From Rhodobacterales bacterium LSUCC0031 (GTDB lineage Bacteria > Pseudomonadota > Alphaproteobacteria > Rhodobacterales > Rhodobacteraceae): a DNA stretch of 64,000 nt. Shown here one piece after another: positions 26,745 through 36,360 of this stretch. Location: positions 794,001 to 858,000 of the forward strand of contig WVSP01000001.1 of the NCBI GenBank assembly GCA_015689735.1. The letters are read 5' to 3'. Made by a program: the position numbers and the translations under genes. Each line of letters opens with the position of its first letter. Within the stretch, counting starts at the first letter, position 1. The notes under the pieces were generated by a model. That model searched no databases and was not told where the DNA came from. It was given only the letters and a program-made list of their open reading frames with translations.

Positions 26745-26802
26745 GGGGGCTCTGCCCCCGCGCGTTCCGCGCTCCCCCGGGATATTTGGAAAACAGAGAA
26801 GA
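26745..26802 (+). repeat. Dispersed element, copy C (full)
   Basis: Hairpin 1 GGGGGC-TCT-GCCCCC (26745-26759), hairpin 2 GCGCG-TTC-CGCGC (26760-26772), then CCCCCGGGATATTT and AACAGAGAAGAT. It is in the sense orientation between mccB and mccA, and its end is 39 bp before the mccA start. Confidence 0.85.
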
Positions 26803-26841
26803 TCGTTGGTCTGGCCGAGATGAAGGCGCGCGCAAGGGAAG

Positions 26842-28794
26842 ATGTCGGAGATGTTTCATAAGATCCTGATCGCCAATCGGGGTGAGATCGCCTGTCGCGT
26901 CATCGGGACGGCACGTGCGATGGGGGTGCGCACGGTCGCCGTTTATTCTGATGCAGATGTCTCTGCGCGCCATGTCGCGATGGCAGATGAGGCGGTGCAT
27001 ATCGGCGGGCCGCGCCCGGTGGACAGTTACCTCAGGGGCGCAGCGATCATCGCGGCGGCGCAGGCGACAGGGGCAGAGGCGATTCATCCGGGCTACGGGT
27101 TCCTGTCGGAAAATCCGGATTTCGTTGAGGCCGTGGAGGCAGCAGGGCTGGTCTTTATCGGCCCATCGGCGGCGGCGATCCGGGCGATGGGGCTGAAGGA
27201 TGCTGCCAAGGCGCTGATGGCGCAGGCAGGCGTGCCGGTCGTGCCGGGCTATCACGGGGCCGATCAAGACCCGGCGCATCTGGCCCAAGCGGCCGCGGCG
27301 ATCGGCTATCCGATCTTGATCAAGGCCGTCGCGGGTGGCGGCGGCAAAGGGATGCGGCGCGTCGATGATCCGGCAGAATTCGCGACAGCGCTCGACAGCG
27401 CCAAGGCCGAGGCCGCGGGCGCATTCGGCAATGATGCTGTTCTGATCGAAAAATATGTCGAGACGCCGCGCCATATCGAGGTGCAGGTTTTTGGCGATGG
27501 TCGGCGAGCGGTGCATCTGTTCGAGCGTGACTGCTCGCTTCAGCGGCGCCATCAAAAGGTGATCGAGGAGGCCCCTGCACCCGGCATGACGGACGAGATG
27601 CGCGCCGCCATGGGGCAGGCGGCGGTGCGCGCGGCCGAGGCGATCGGCTATGCCGGTGCCGGTACGGTTGAGTTCATCGTCGATGCTAGCCGCGGCCTGC
27701 GCCCGGACGGGTTTTGGTTCATGGAGATGAATACCCGCCTTCAGGTCGAGCATCCCGTCACCGAGGCGATCACCGGCATCGACCTTGTCGCATGGCAATT
27801 GCGCGTGGCGTCAGGCGAGGACCTGCCCTGTGCGCAAGAAGACCTCGCCATCACCGGCCATGCTTTTGAAGCACGGCTTTATGCCGAGGATGTCGCGGCG
27901 GGTTTCCTGCCTGCGACAGGGCGGCTTGTGCATCTGCGCTTTCCCCAATACGCGCGCGCCGACACAGGCGTGCGGGCCGGCGACGAGATCTCGCCGTGGT
28001 ATGATCCGATGATTGCCAAGATCATCGTCCATGGGCCGACACGCGCCGTGGCGCTGCGCAAGCTTGCCGATGCCTTGGATCAGACGCAGGTTGCGGGGTC
28101 GGTAACGAACCTGTCTTTTCTGCGGCGGCTGGCCGCGCATCCGCGCTTCGCGGCTGGTGATATGGATACCGGCCTGATCGCGCGCGATCAGGAGATGCTC
28201 GCGCAGGCTGACGCGCCGTCTTCCCACCACTATGCGCTGGCGGCTGTGGCGGCTTTGGGGCTTGATGGAGCGGCAGGGCCGCTTGCGGGCTTCACGCTTT
28301 GGGCGCCGCTCCAGCGGCAGGTGGTGTTGCGCTATGCCGGGGAGGTCATCACCGCAGTGGTGACGCGCGACCCCGCCGGGCCATGGCAGGTCGCGCTGGA
28401 TCAGACCGCGCATGCAGTTGCCCGAGACGGCAACGGTTGGTGCATCGATGGTGCAAAGGTGTTGGCAGAGGTCGTGGTGACGGGCGGGGCGGCGCATGTC
28501 TTTTGGGCAGATGCACAAAGCTTCGAGATCGTCGATCCCCTCGCGGTCGCTGGGCAAGTGAGCGACGGCGCGGGGCAGGTTGGCGCACCCATGCCGGGGC
28601 TGGTCAAGGCGGTTTTCGTGGCCAAGGGCGATCACGTCACAGCAGGTGACCGGCTGGCCGTGATGGAAGCGATGAAAATGGAGCATGCCTTACGCGCGCC
28701 GCGTGATGGTATCGTGGCCGAGGTTCTGGTTGATGTGGGCGTCCAGGTCGCGGCAGGTGCGCCCTTGATCATTTTGGCGGAGCACGACGCATGA
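26842..28794 (+). CDS. mccA: 3-methylcrotonyl-CoA carboxylase, biotin-carboxylase/carrier (alpha) subunit
   Basis: A 650-residue subunit carrying biotin carboxylase and biotin carrier domains. N-terminal motifs are MFHKILIANRGEIACRV, IHPGYGFLSENPDF and the ATP-grasp loop KAVAGGGGKGMRRV. MEMNTRLQVEHPVTE lies in the core. Near the C-terminus the biotinylated Lys is in VMEAMKMEH. The stop overlaps the GST start by 4 bp (ATGA). Together with MccB it carboxylates 3-methylcrotonyl-CoA to 3-methylglutaconyl-CoA. Confidence 0.95.
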   Translation: MSEMFHKILIANRGEIACRVIGTARAMGVRTVAVYSDADVSARHVAMADEAVHIGGPRPVDSYLRGAAIIAAAQATGAEAIHPGYGFLSENPDFVEAVEAAGLVFIGPSAAAIRAMGLKDAAKALMAQAGVPVVPGYHGADQDPAHLAQAAAAIGYPILIKAVAGGGGKGMRRVDDPAEFATALDSAKAEAAGAFGNDAVLIEKYVETPRHIEVQVFGDGRRAVHLFERDCSLQRRHQKVIEEAPAPGMTDEMRAAMGQAAVRAAEAIGYAGAGTVEFIVDASRGLRPDGFWFMEMNTRLQVEHPVTEAITGIDLVAWQLRVASGEDLPCAQEDLAITGHAFEARLYAEDVAAGFLPATGRLVHLRFPQYARADTGVRAGDEISPWYDPMIAKIIVHGPTRAVALRKLADALDQTQVAGSVTNLSFLRRLAAHPRFAAGDMDTGLIARDQEMLAQADAPSSHHYALAAVAALGLDGAAGPLAGFTLWAPLQRQVVLRYAGEVITAVVTRDPAGPWQVALDQTAHAVARDGNGWCIDGAKVLAEVVVTGGAAHVFWADAQSFEIVDPLAVAGQVSDGAGQVGAPMPGLVKAVFVAKGDHVTAGDRLAVMEAMKMEHALRAPRDGIVAEVLVDVGVQVAAGAPLIILAEHDA

Positions 28795-29453
28795 TCCGGC
28801 TGCATCACATCCCATGGGGGCGGTCGTTTCGCATTTTGTGGCTGATGACCGAGATGGGGATTACCCCCGATGAAATCATCCGCTACCAGATCGGCACGCC
28901 TCAGATGCGCGGGGCGGGGTTGATGGGCGTGTCGCCCGCGGGCCGCATCCCCGCGCTCGAGATTGACGGAATCACGATTTTCGAAAGCGGGGCGATCTTG
29001 CAATATCTGTGCGAGACGCGGCCTCAGCATGGGTTTGGTCGCCCGCCGGGGCATGCCGAGCGTGTGCGCTATCTTGAATTTGTCAGTTTTGCCGAGACCC
29101 AAGCCAGCCTGATCGAACAGTTGAACCTCAACCACCTGTTCCTGCGCCCGCCTGCGCGGCCTTCGGCAACGGTGGTCAAGCTCAATACGCTGCGGCTGGC
29201 CGATACGCTGCGTGCGCTTGAAGGGATGATGGTGGGTGATTACCTCTTGCCGTCGGGCTTTTCGGCGGCCGATGCAATGTTTGGCTTCAACCTCTTTGCT
29301 GCACCTTATTATGTAAGGATGGACCCTTACCCGAAGCTTTTGGCTTATTGGGCGCGGCTAAAAGCGCGCGAGGGCTTCAAGACGACAGCAGCGATCGAAG
29401 GGCCACAGACATTCTACGCGCAGGATTTTTACCCGGTGCCTGTCGATGGCTGA
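28791..29453 (+). CDS. Glutathione S-transferase family protein
   Basis: A 220-residue GST-fold protein. The thioredoxin-like N-terminus MIRLHHIPWGRSFRILWLMTEMG and GRIPALEIDGITIFESGAILQYLCE (cis-Pro and the glutathione-binding ES pair) are clear. The helical C-terminal half ends YPKLLAYWARLKAREGF. The usual N-terminal catalytic Ser/Cys/Tyr position is occupied by a Ser-containing WGRSF segment. It is embedded in the leucine operon with 4-bp and 8-bp overlaps on either side, so it is co-translated; its role there is unknown. Confidence 0.87.
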   Translation: MIRLHHIPWGRSFRILWLMTEMGITPDEIIRYQIGTPQMRGAGLMGVSPAGRIPALEIDGITIFESGAILQYLCETRPQHGFGRPPGHAERVRYLEFVSFAETQASLIEQLNLNHLFLRPPARPSATVVKLNTLRLADTLRALEGMMVGDYLLPSGFSAADAMFGFNLFAAPYYVRMDPYPKLLAYWARLKAREGFKTTAAIEGPQTFYAQDFYPVPVDG

Positions 29454-30306
29454 GCGCGTCGAGATTTTCGAGGTCGGCCCACGCGATGGGTTGCAGAATG
29501 AAAAGCGGCTGATCCCGGCGGCGGGCAAGATCGCGCTTGTCGATGCGCTGTCGCGCGCGGGGTTTCGCCGGATCGAGGTGACGAGCTTCGTCAGCCCCAA
29601 ATGGGTGCCGCAAATGGCTGATGCAACCGAGGTCATGGCCGGGATCGCGCGCAGGCCCACGGTGCGCTATGCGGCATTGGCGCCCAACCTCAAAGGGTTT
29701 GATGCCGCGGTTGCGGCAGGTGTTGACGAGGTGGCGATATTTGCTGCTGCCTCGGAGGCGTTTTCACAGGCCAATATCAATGCCAGCATCGCGGAAAGCC
29801 TTGCGCGTTTCGCCCCCGTAGTCGCGGCTGCGCAGGCCATCGCGATGCCGGTGAGGGGCTATGTCAGCTGTGTTGTCGCCTGCCCCTATGAAGGTGACAT
29901 CGCGCCTGAGGCGGTGGTGCGCGTGGCCGAAGCCTTGAATGTGATGGGCTGCTACGAGATATCGCTTGGCGATACGATCGGCGCGGGCAGGCCCGAGAGT
30001 GTTGCGCGCATGCTGGCAGCGGTTGCCCAGGCGGTGCCGGTGGCGCGTTTGGCGGGCCATTTCCATGATACCGGGGGTTGGGCGCTTGCCAATATCGATG
30101 CGGCCCTTGATCAGGGGGTGCGGGTGTTCGATGCAGCGGTCGGAGGATTGGGTGGCTGCCCTTATGCGCCGGGTGCGCCGGGCAATGTCGCCACCGAAGC
30201 GGTCGCGCGCCATCTTGCGCAGCGCGGCTTTGAGACGGGGCTTGATATGGCGGCGCTCGATCGGGCCGTCGCCTTGGCAAAAGGATTGCGCGATGGAAAC
30301 GCTTGA
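29446..30306 (+). CDS. Hydroxymethylglutaryl-CoA lyase
   Basis: A 286-residue TIM-barrel lyase cleaving HMG-CoA to acetyl-CoA and acetoacetate, the last step of leucine degradation. EVGPRDGLQNEKRLIP holds the catalytic Arg and metal-binding Asp. The metal His pair is in LAGHFHDTGGWALAN, and the flexible active-site loop with the conserved Cys is GGLGGCPYAPGAPGNVATE. It overlaps the GST gene by 8 bp and the hydratase gene by 14 bp. Confidence 0.95.
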   Translation: MAERVEIFEVGPRDGLQNEKRLIPAAGKIALVDALSRAGFRRIEVTSFVSPKWVPQMADATEVMAGIARRPTVRYAALAPNLKGFDAAVAAGVDEVAIFAAASEAFSQANINASIAESLARFAPVVAAAQAIAMPVRGYVSCVVACPYEGDIAPEAVVRVAEALNVMGCYEISLGDTIGAGRPESVARMLAAVAQAVPVARLAGHFHDTGGWALANIDAALDQGVRVFDAAVGGLGGCPYAPGAPGNVATEAVARHLAQRGFETGLDMAALDRAVALAKGLRDGNA

Positions 30307-31072
30307 TCTCGAGGTTGACGGCGCGGGTGTAGCGTGGCTGCGGCTGAACCGGCCAGCGGTGCATAATGCGATGGATGCCGCCATGATCGCCGCGCTGACC
30401 GCGGCAGCAGATCGCTTGGGGCGCGATCCGGCGGTGCGGGTTGTGGTCTTGACCGGGCATGGCCCTTCGTTTTGCGCAGGCGGCGATTTGGGGTGGATGC
30501 GCGCGCAGATGACAGCAGATGGGCCAACGCGGGCCAAGAATGCCGCAGCCCTTGCGCAGATGTTGGCAGCCCTTGATCAGATGCCCAAGCCCTTGATCGG
30601 ACGGGTGCAGGGGCAGGCCTTTGGCGGCGGGATCGGCTTGATCAGTGTGTGCGACGTGGCGATCGCGACACGCGAGGCCAAGTTTGGCTTGACCGAGGTG
30701 CGTTTGGGGCTGATCCCGGCCACGATTGGGCCGTATGTCGTGGCGCGGATGGGGGCGGCGCGCGCGCGCGAAGTCTTTTTCTCGGGCCGCGTCTTTGACG
30801 CGGAAGAGGCGGTGCGGTTGGGGCTTTTGGCCCGTGTCGTGGGCAACGACGACTTGGACGCGGCGGTGGCCGCCGAGATTGCGCCTTACTTGCGCGCCGC
30901 CCCGGGTGCTGTCGCGGCGGGAAAGCGGCTGGTGGCAGATTTGGCAGTACCCCGCGATGAGGCGCAGATCGCGATGACGATTGATGCGCTTGTGCAGCGC
31001 TGGGAAAGCGAAGAGACATCAGAAGGGATCGCGGCGTTTTTCGAAAAACGCCCGGCGCGGTGGATGCCGTAA
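30293..31072 (+). CDS. Enoyl-CoA hydratase family protein, probable methylglutaconyl-CoA hydratase
   Basis: A 259-residue crotonase-fold enzyme. The true start is ATG 30293 (METLDLEVDGAGVAWLRLNRP); a longer in-frame extension lies wholly within the lyase gene. The oxyanion-hole segments are GPSFCAGGDLGWM and GQAFGGGIGLISVCD, and FGLTEVRLGLIPATIGPYV is the active-site helix region. Gene order with ivd, mccBA and HMG-CoA lyase makes 3-methylglutaconyl-CoA hydratase (LiuC) the most likely role; other short-chain enoyl-CoA substrates remain possible. Confidence 0.9.
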   Translation: METLDLEVDGAGVAWLRLNRPAVHNAMDAAMIAALTAAADRLGRDPAVRVVVLTGHGPSFCAGGDLGWMRAQMTADGPTRAKNAAALAQMLAALDQMPKPLIGRVQGQAFGGGIGLISVCDVAIATREAKFGLTEVRLGLIPATIGPYVVARMGAARAREVFFSGRVFDAEEAVRLGLLARVVGNDDLDAAVAAEIAPYLRAAPGAVAAGKRLVADLAVPRDEAQIAMTIDALVQRWESEETSEGIAAFFEKRPARWMP

Positions 31073-31091
31073 ACGAAGGTTTTGGGGGATG

Positions 31092-31113
31092 CGAATTTTC
31101 ATACGAAAATTCG
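31092..31113. repeat. 22-bp near-palindrome (TTC-ATAC-GAA core)
   Basis: Arms CGAATTTTC and GAAAATTCG flank a four-base ATAC centre. It differs at one central base from the palindrome at 49143-49164. It directly abuts dispersed element copy D. Confidence 0.7.
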
Positions 31114-31172
31114 GGGGGCGCTGCCCCCAGCCCGTCTCGGGCTTCCCCCGGGATATTTATCAAACGAAGAAG
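31114..31172 (+). repeat. Dispersed element, copy D (full)
   Basis: Hairpin 1 GGGGGC-GCT-GCCCCC (31114-31128), hairpin 2 AGCCCG-TCT-CGGGCT (31129-31143), then CCCCCGGGATATTT and AAACGAAGAAG. Directly after the tail, GGGAGG supplies the ribosome site of the next gene. Confidence 0.85.
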
Positions 31173-31185
31173 CCGGGAGGGTGGG

Positions 31186-32163
31186 ATGCAAGCGGTTTGG
31201 TATGAAGGCTTTGGCGCCGCGCGCGATGTGCTGATTTTGGGTGAGATGGGCGGGGTGGAGCCTGGCCCGGGCGAAGTGTTGGTCGCGCTCAAGGCATCGG
31301 GGGTGAACCCGTCCGATGTGAAATTGCGCGCCGGTGCGCGGGTGGGGGCCAAGATGGTTTTCCCCCGCGTTGTTCCCCATTCCGATGGTGCGGGCGTGAT
31401 CCAAGCGGTTGGCGAAGGTGTTGCATCTTCGCGCATCGGTGAGCGGGTCTGGGTCTGGAACGCAGGCTGGCAGCGCGCTTTTGGCACCGCGGCAAGCCAC
31501 GTCACCTTGCCCGCCGCGCAGGCGGTGCGCCTACCGGATGGGACCTCTTTTTCGGAAGGGGCCTGTTTCGGTATTCCGGCGATGACGGCGTGGTATGCAG
31601 TGATGGGCGATGGGCCGGTGGCCGGGCAGACGATCTTGGTCACTGGTGGGGCCGGTACGGTTGGCCGTTACGCGGTGCAGATGGCGCGGCTCGGTGGCGC
31701 GCGGGTGATTACCACCGTTTCATCGGCGGCAAAGGCGCGTCATTCCACGGCGGAGGAATGGGTGAATTACCGCGAGGCGGATGTGGCCCACGCGGTGTTA
31801 GAGATGACGGGGGGTGCGGGGGTAGATCGGATCGTCGATGTCGATTTCGGCGCCAACCAAGCGGCAAACCTTGCCTTGATCAAGCCCGGCGGCACGATCG
31901 CCGCTTATGCGAGTGCGGCCGAGATGGCGCCGCGTCTGGAATTCTATCCCTTCATGTTCAAGAATGTGCGGCTGCACATGTTGATCGTCTACCAGCTCGC
32001 AGGCGCATTGCGGCGGGCAGGCGAGGCGCAGTTGACGGCTTGGCTAGAGGCAGGGGCGCTGTCGCATGCGGTAATGCCGGGGGGAAGCTTGGCCGACTGC
32101 GCGGCGGCCCATGATCTGGTTGCGTCCGGTGACAAGCTCGGCACGGTTGTGCTGGACATCTGA
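31186..32163 (+). CDS. MDR-family NADPH:quinone reductase-like oxidoreductase
   Basis: A 325-residue zinc-free medium-chain dehydrogenase/reductase of the quinone oxidoreductase type. GEVLVALKASGVNPSDVKLRAG is the family's N-terminal signature. The NADPH Rossmann motif appears as ILVTGGAGTVGRYAVQMARLGGARVI. There are no structural-zinc Cys clusters. ATG 31186 follows GGGAGGGTGGG, part of which comes from the end of the upstream repeat element. Substrate unknown. Confidence 0.88.
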   Translation: MQAVWYEGFGAARDVLILGEMGGVEPGPGEVLVALKASGVNPSDVKLRAGARVGAKMVFPRVVPHSDGAGVIQAVGEGVASSRIGERVWVWNAGWQRAFGTAASHVTLPAAQAVRLPDGTSFSEGACFGIPAMTAWYAVMGDGPVAGQTILVTGGAGTVGRYAVQMARLGGARVITTVSSAAKARHSTAEEWVNYREADVAHAVLEMTGGAGVDRIVDVDFGANQAANLALIKPGGTIAAYASAAEMAPRLEFYPFMFKNVRLHMLIVYQLAGALRRAGEAQLTAWLEAGALSHAVMPGGSLADCAAAHDLVASGDKLGTVVLDI

Positions 32164-32242
32164 CCCCGCGCCTGTGCTAGCCTTGCCCCCGAAGGCGCGA
32201 AATAGGCTGCAATTGCCACCAGGCACATCGGGGAGGGACAGT

Positions 32243-33790
32243 ATGCAAGGTTATCGCAACCGTCATCCGGCGGTCGAGATCGCGCCGATTTCGATCACCG
32301 AGAAATTGATGGAAGGTCTGGTCGGGCGGCCTGACGGGGTGGCGATCATCGATGGGCCTAGCGGGCAGGCCATGACCGCAGGCGAAATGGTCGATCGGAT
32401 CCAGCGGCTCGCGGGTGGGCTGACCGAGCGCGGGGTGCTGCCTGGCGGCACGGTCGCGATCTTGGCACCCAACATGCCCGATTACCCGGTCGTTTTTCAC
32501 GGCGTGGCCTGGGGCGGGGGGACGGTCACGACCATCAATCCCAGCTACACCGCGCCCGAGATCGCCTATCAGTTGCAGGATGCGGCTGCGGTGATGCTGG
32601 TCACCGTCCCGGCCTTCGCCGATGTGGCGCGGCAAGCCGCCGAAGGGACCGGCGTGCGCGATATCGTGGTGATCGGTGGGGAGGCGGGGCTGACGCTCGC
32701 AGATGTGATGGGCCAGCCGATGCGCGCGCAGGCCCCGATCGATCCCGCGACCCATATCGTGGTGCTGCCCTATTCCTCGGGCACTACGGGGCGGCCCAAG
32801 GGGGTGATGCTGACCCATCGCAACCTCGTAGCCAATGTGACGCAAGCGGGTGCAGTGTCGGGGTTGACGCCCGATGATGTCGCCATCGCGTTTTTGCCGT
32901 TTTTCCATATCTACGGCATGACCGTTTTGATGAACCTTTTCTTGCAGCAAGGCGCACGGCTTGTGACCATGCCGCGCTTTGATCTGGAGATGTTTTTGCG
33001 CCTGACCGCGACCCATCGCGCGACGCGGCTTTACATCGTGCCGCCGGTCGCCTTGGCCTTGGCCAAGCACCCGATGGTCGATCAGTATGATGTCTCGAGC
33101 GTGGTCGAGATCTTTTCAGGGGCAGCGCCCTTGGGCGCCGAGACGGAAAAGGCGATGGAAGCGCGTTTCGGCGCGCGCGCGGTGCAGGGCTACGGGATGA
33201 CCGAACTCAGCCCCATCTCGCATATGACCGTGGCCGATCATGTGCGCCACGGCGCGAGCGGGCAGGCCGTGCCGCTGACCGAATGCCGGATCGTGGCCCC
33301 CGACACGCTGGAGGACCTGCCCCCCGGCGTGGAGGGCGAGTTGTGGATTCGCGGGCCGCAGGTGATGCAGGGCTATCTCAACAATCCGACCGCCACCGCC
33401 GAGACCTTGACCGCGGATGGCTGGTTGCGCACGGGCGATCTGGCGATCATCGACGATGACGGCTTCATGTTCATCCGCGACCGGCTGAAGGAATTGATCA
33501 AGGTCAAGGGCTTCCAGGTCGCCCCCGCCGAGGTCGAGGCCGCACTCTGCACCCATCCCGGCATTGCCGATGCCGCCGTGATCGGCCGCCCCGACGCCGA
33601 GGCGGGCGAGGTGCCTGTCGCCTTTGTCGTGCGCGCGCAGGGCTCCGATGTGGATGAAGCGGCGCTCGGCGCGCATGTCGCGGGCTGCCTTGCCAGCTAC
33701 AAGCGCCCCAGCGCTTATGTCTTCGTCCAGAGCGTGCCGAAATCGGCCAGCGGCAAGATCCTCAGGCGGGAGTTGCGGGCGCGGTTGTGA
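32243..33790 (+). CDS. Acyl-CoA synthetase, 4-coumarate--CoA ligase-like
   Basis: A 515-residue ANL-superfamily adenylate-forming ligase. The P-loop is YSSGTTGRPKGVMLTHRN. Further core motifs are QGYGMTELSP, GELWIRGPQVMQGYLNNP, DGWLRTGDLAIIDDDGFMFIRDRLKELIKVKGFQVAP and the catalytic Lys segment PKSASGKILRRELR. ATG 32243 has a GGGGAGGG site. The match is to 4CL/firefly-luciferase-like ligases. Position at the end of the leucine cluster suggests activation of a branched or medium-chain acid, but the substrate cannot be read from motifs. Confidence 0.9.
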   Translation: MQGYRNRHPAVEIAPISITEKLMEGLVGRPDGVAIIDGPSGQAMTAGEMVDRIQRLAGGLTERGVLPGGTVAILAPNMPDYPVVFHGVAWGGGTVTTINPSYTAPEIAYQLQDAAAVMLVTVPAFADVARQAAEGTGVRDIVVIGGEAGLTLADVMGQPMRAQAPIDPATHIVVLPYSSGTTGRPKGVMLTHRNLVANVTQAGAVSGLTPDDVAIAFLPFFHIYGMTVLMNLFLQQGARLVTMPRFDLEMFLRLTATHRATRLYIVPPVALALAKHPMVDQYDVSSVVEIFSGAAPLGAETEKAMEARFGARAVQGYGMTELSPISHMTVADHVRHGASGQAVPLTECRIVAPDTLEDLPPGVEGELWIRGPQVMQGYLNNPTATAETLTADGWLRTGDLAIIDDDGFMFIRDRLKELIKVKGFQVAPAEVEAALCTHPGIADAAVIGRPDAEAGEVPVAFVVRAQGSDVDEAALGAHVAGCLASYKRPSAYVFVQSVPKSASGKILRRELRARL

Positions 33791-33857
33791 GCACCTCGCC
33801 GAAATCGAACAACAAAGTCTGTTAGTACCGTCGTCCGCGTCACTTAAGCCAGTTCCA

Positions 33858-33886
33858 TTGACTTGCTGAATTCAAGTCCGTTCTAT
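33858..33886 (+). promoter_or_regulatory. Candidate promoter of the nuclease-like gene
   Basis: TTGACT (33858-33863), 17-bp spacer, TTCTAT (33881-33886), 32 bp before the start codon. The spacer holds an inverted repeat GACTTG-N7-CAAGTC (33860-33878), placed where a repressor would block RNA polymerase. Confidence 0.5.
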
Positions 33887-33918
33887 GCTTGTCATGGTGT
33901 TGGTGTGTGAGGTTGGTT

Positions 33919-35283
33919 ATGGGCGAGTTGCTTCCCGAAGGTTTGGTACAGGGAGAGCGCGCACGGCTTTTCCCAGTCCTTTCAACCACGTCGAAAGAAG
34001 GGCGCACCACATCTATTTTGTTGGCCTGTTTGGACAAGGTAGACGAGTTTGCGGTGGCCTTGATGGGCGATGCTCGTGTGCGTGTCGGCAAGAGATCGGA
34101 TGTCTCAACCTTCACGGAAATCGTGTTCAAGGGCGATAAAGCCGCCACAAAAGAACGTCCTGACGGTCTCATCGTCATACAAAACGGCACCAAGGTTTGG
34201 CGCGCCCTCGTCGAGGCAAAGGTTGGTACGAACGAATTGAACGCCGAACAGATCGAGCGTTACCGCCTTCTTGCAAAAGAGCATGCAGTAGATTGTGTGA
34301 TTACAATTTCAAACCAGTTTGCAACTGAGCCTGCGAGCCATCCACTGGACGAAGTGCGTCGGAGCAGGTCGAAGATCCCCGTGTTTCACTGGTCTTGGAT
34401 GCACATCCTGACCACCGCCGATCTCTTGATCAATAACGCTGCTGTCGCGGATCGCGATCAGGTCGTCTTGCTCAACGAGTTACGACGTTTTCTCACTCAT
34501 GAAAGTGCTGGTGTCCGTGGCTTTGACCGGATGCCGCCTGAATGGACCAGTCTTAACAAGCTGGTGGCATCTGGGGGTGCTATCAGTGCGAAGTCAACCG
34601 AGGCAGCCGAAGTGGTTCGGGCATGGCATCAGGAAACCCGTGATCTATCGCTAATACTTAGTCGGCTGACAGAGACCCCGATCCAAGAGCGCCTACCGCG
34701 GAAACACAAGGGAGAACCGGCGCAAAGACACAAGGATGAACTGGTGTATCTCCGAGAACATCTATGTCTTCGCGTGGAGTTGGATATTCCAGATGCTGCG
34801 GCGCCGTTGGAGATTTGTGCCGATATTCGTCGTCGGTCGATCGAAGTCGGGATGGCATTGCGTGCTCCTGAAGACAAGAAAACGACAAGGGCGCGCTTGA
34901 ACTGGCTCTTGCGTCAAATTCGAACCGAGAATGTGGCTGATCTTTTCATTCGGCTACAATGGCCGGGGCGTAGCGAACCCACACAATTCAGTCTTGCGCA
35001 ACTGCGCGAAGACATCGCGCTTGCAGAACAGGAGAAAGACCATCTGCAAGTGCTGGGCTTTTTCGTCTTCTTTTCCAGATCGTTGGGCGGACGTTTTGCC
35101 CAGCAGGTGAATTTCATCAGTGAACTGGAGCAGCTCGTCCCCCAATTCTATGCCGAGGTCGGATCGGGATTATCGACGTGGAAGAGAAGTGCGCCAAAGA
35201 TCAAGGCCGACAAGCATGAAGCCGATGATGTATCGGTGGAGAGCATGGCACGTGATGCCGAAGAGATGACCAGCGAAGAATAA
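33919..35283 (+). CDS. Uncharacterised protein with PD-(D/E)XK nuclease-like core
   Basis: A 454-residue protein with no name I recognise. In the N-terminal third the sequence gives Pro81-Asp82 (KERPDGLIVIQ) and Glu99-Ala-Lys101 (RALVEAKVGTNEL), then Gln111/Tyr115 in a following helix. This spacing is typical of PD-(D/E)XK restriction-endonuclease-fold enzymes. Residues ~205-400 are mixed alpha/beta without a recognised domain, and the end is acidic (DAEEMTSEE). ATG 33919 follows GAGG; an in-frame ATG at 33889 lacks a site. Base composition is clearly lower in G+C than the neighbours (34261-34320 has 23 G+C of 60). The gene is single, with its own promoter. Transfer and a defence or DNA-processing role are inferences. 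Confidence 0.7.
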   Translation: MGELLPEGLVQGERARLFPVLSTTSKEGRTTSILLACLDKVDEFAVALMGDARVRVGKRSDVSTFTEIVFKGDKAATKERPDGLIVIQNGTKVWRALVEAKVGTNELNAEQIERYRLLAKEHAVDCVITISNQFATEPASHPLDEVRRSRSKIPVFHWSWMHILTTADLLINNAAVADRDQVVLLNELRRFLTHESAGVRGFDRMPPEWTSLNKLVASGGAISAKSTEAAEVVRAWHQETRDLSLILSRLTETPIQERLPRKHKGEPAQRHKDELVYLREHLCLRVELDIPDAAAPLEICADIRRRSIEVGMALRAPEDKKTTRARLNWLLRQIRTENVADLFIRLQWPGRSEPTQFSLAQLREDIALAEQEKDHLQVLGFFVFFSRSLGGRFAQQVNFISELEQLVPQFYAEVGSGLSTWKRSAPKIKADKHEADDVSVESMARDAEEMTSEE

Positions 35284-35331
35284 GGTTTCGTACGATCCGC
35301 CCCGCTCCCCGTTTTGCCGCACCTCGCCCCG

Positions 35332-35360
35332 TTGACCCCTTGCCGAGGGCGGCGTAAATC
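35332..35360 (+). promoter_or_regulatory. Candidate nuo operon promoter
   Basis: TTGACC (35332-35337), exactly 17 bp, TAAATC (35355-35360), about 80 bp before nuoA. The -35 matches five of six positions and the -10 three of six, as expected for Rhodobacterales promoters helped by CarD. Confidence 0.5.
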
Positions 35361-35370
35361 AACCGCGAAG

Positions 35371-35419
35371 CGACCGGACCGGTCGGGGTGGTTCAACACC
35401 CCGCCCAACAGACCACCCC
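35371..35419 (+). promoter_or_regulatory. Inverted repeats in the nuo leader
   Basis: CGACCGG-A-CCGGTCG (35371-35385) lies at the expected start of transcription. It is followed by CGGGGTG, which can pair with CACCCCG (loop of 6 nt, 35384-35403). The overlapping GGGGTGGT can instead pair with ACCACCCC at 35412-35419. The last two are mutually exclusive. Confidence 0.35.
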
Positions 35420-35441
35420 AGGGACGAGCCAAGGGATACCC

Positions 35442-36331
<890 letters not shown>

Positions 36332-36360
36332 TGCAGCCCCCGCGCGAAGGAGACAAACAG

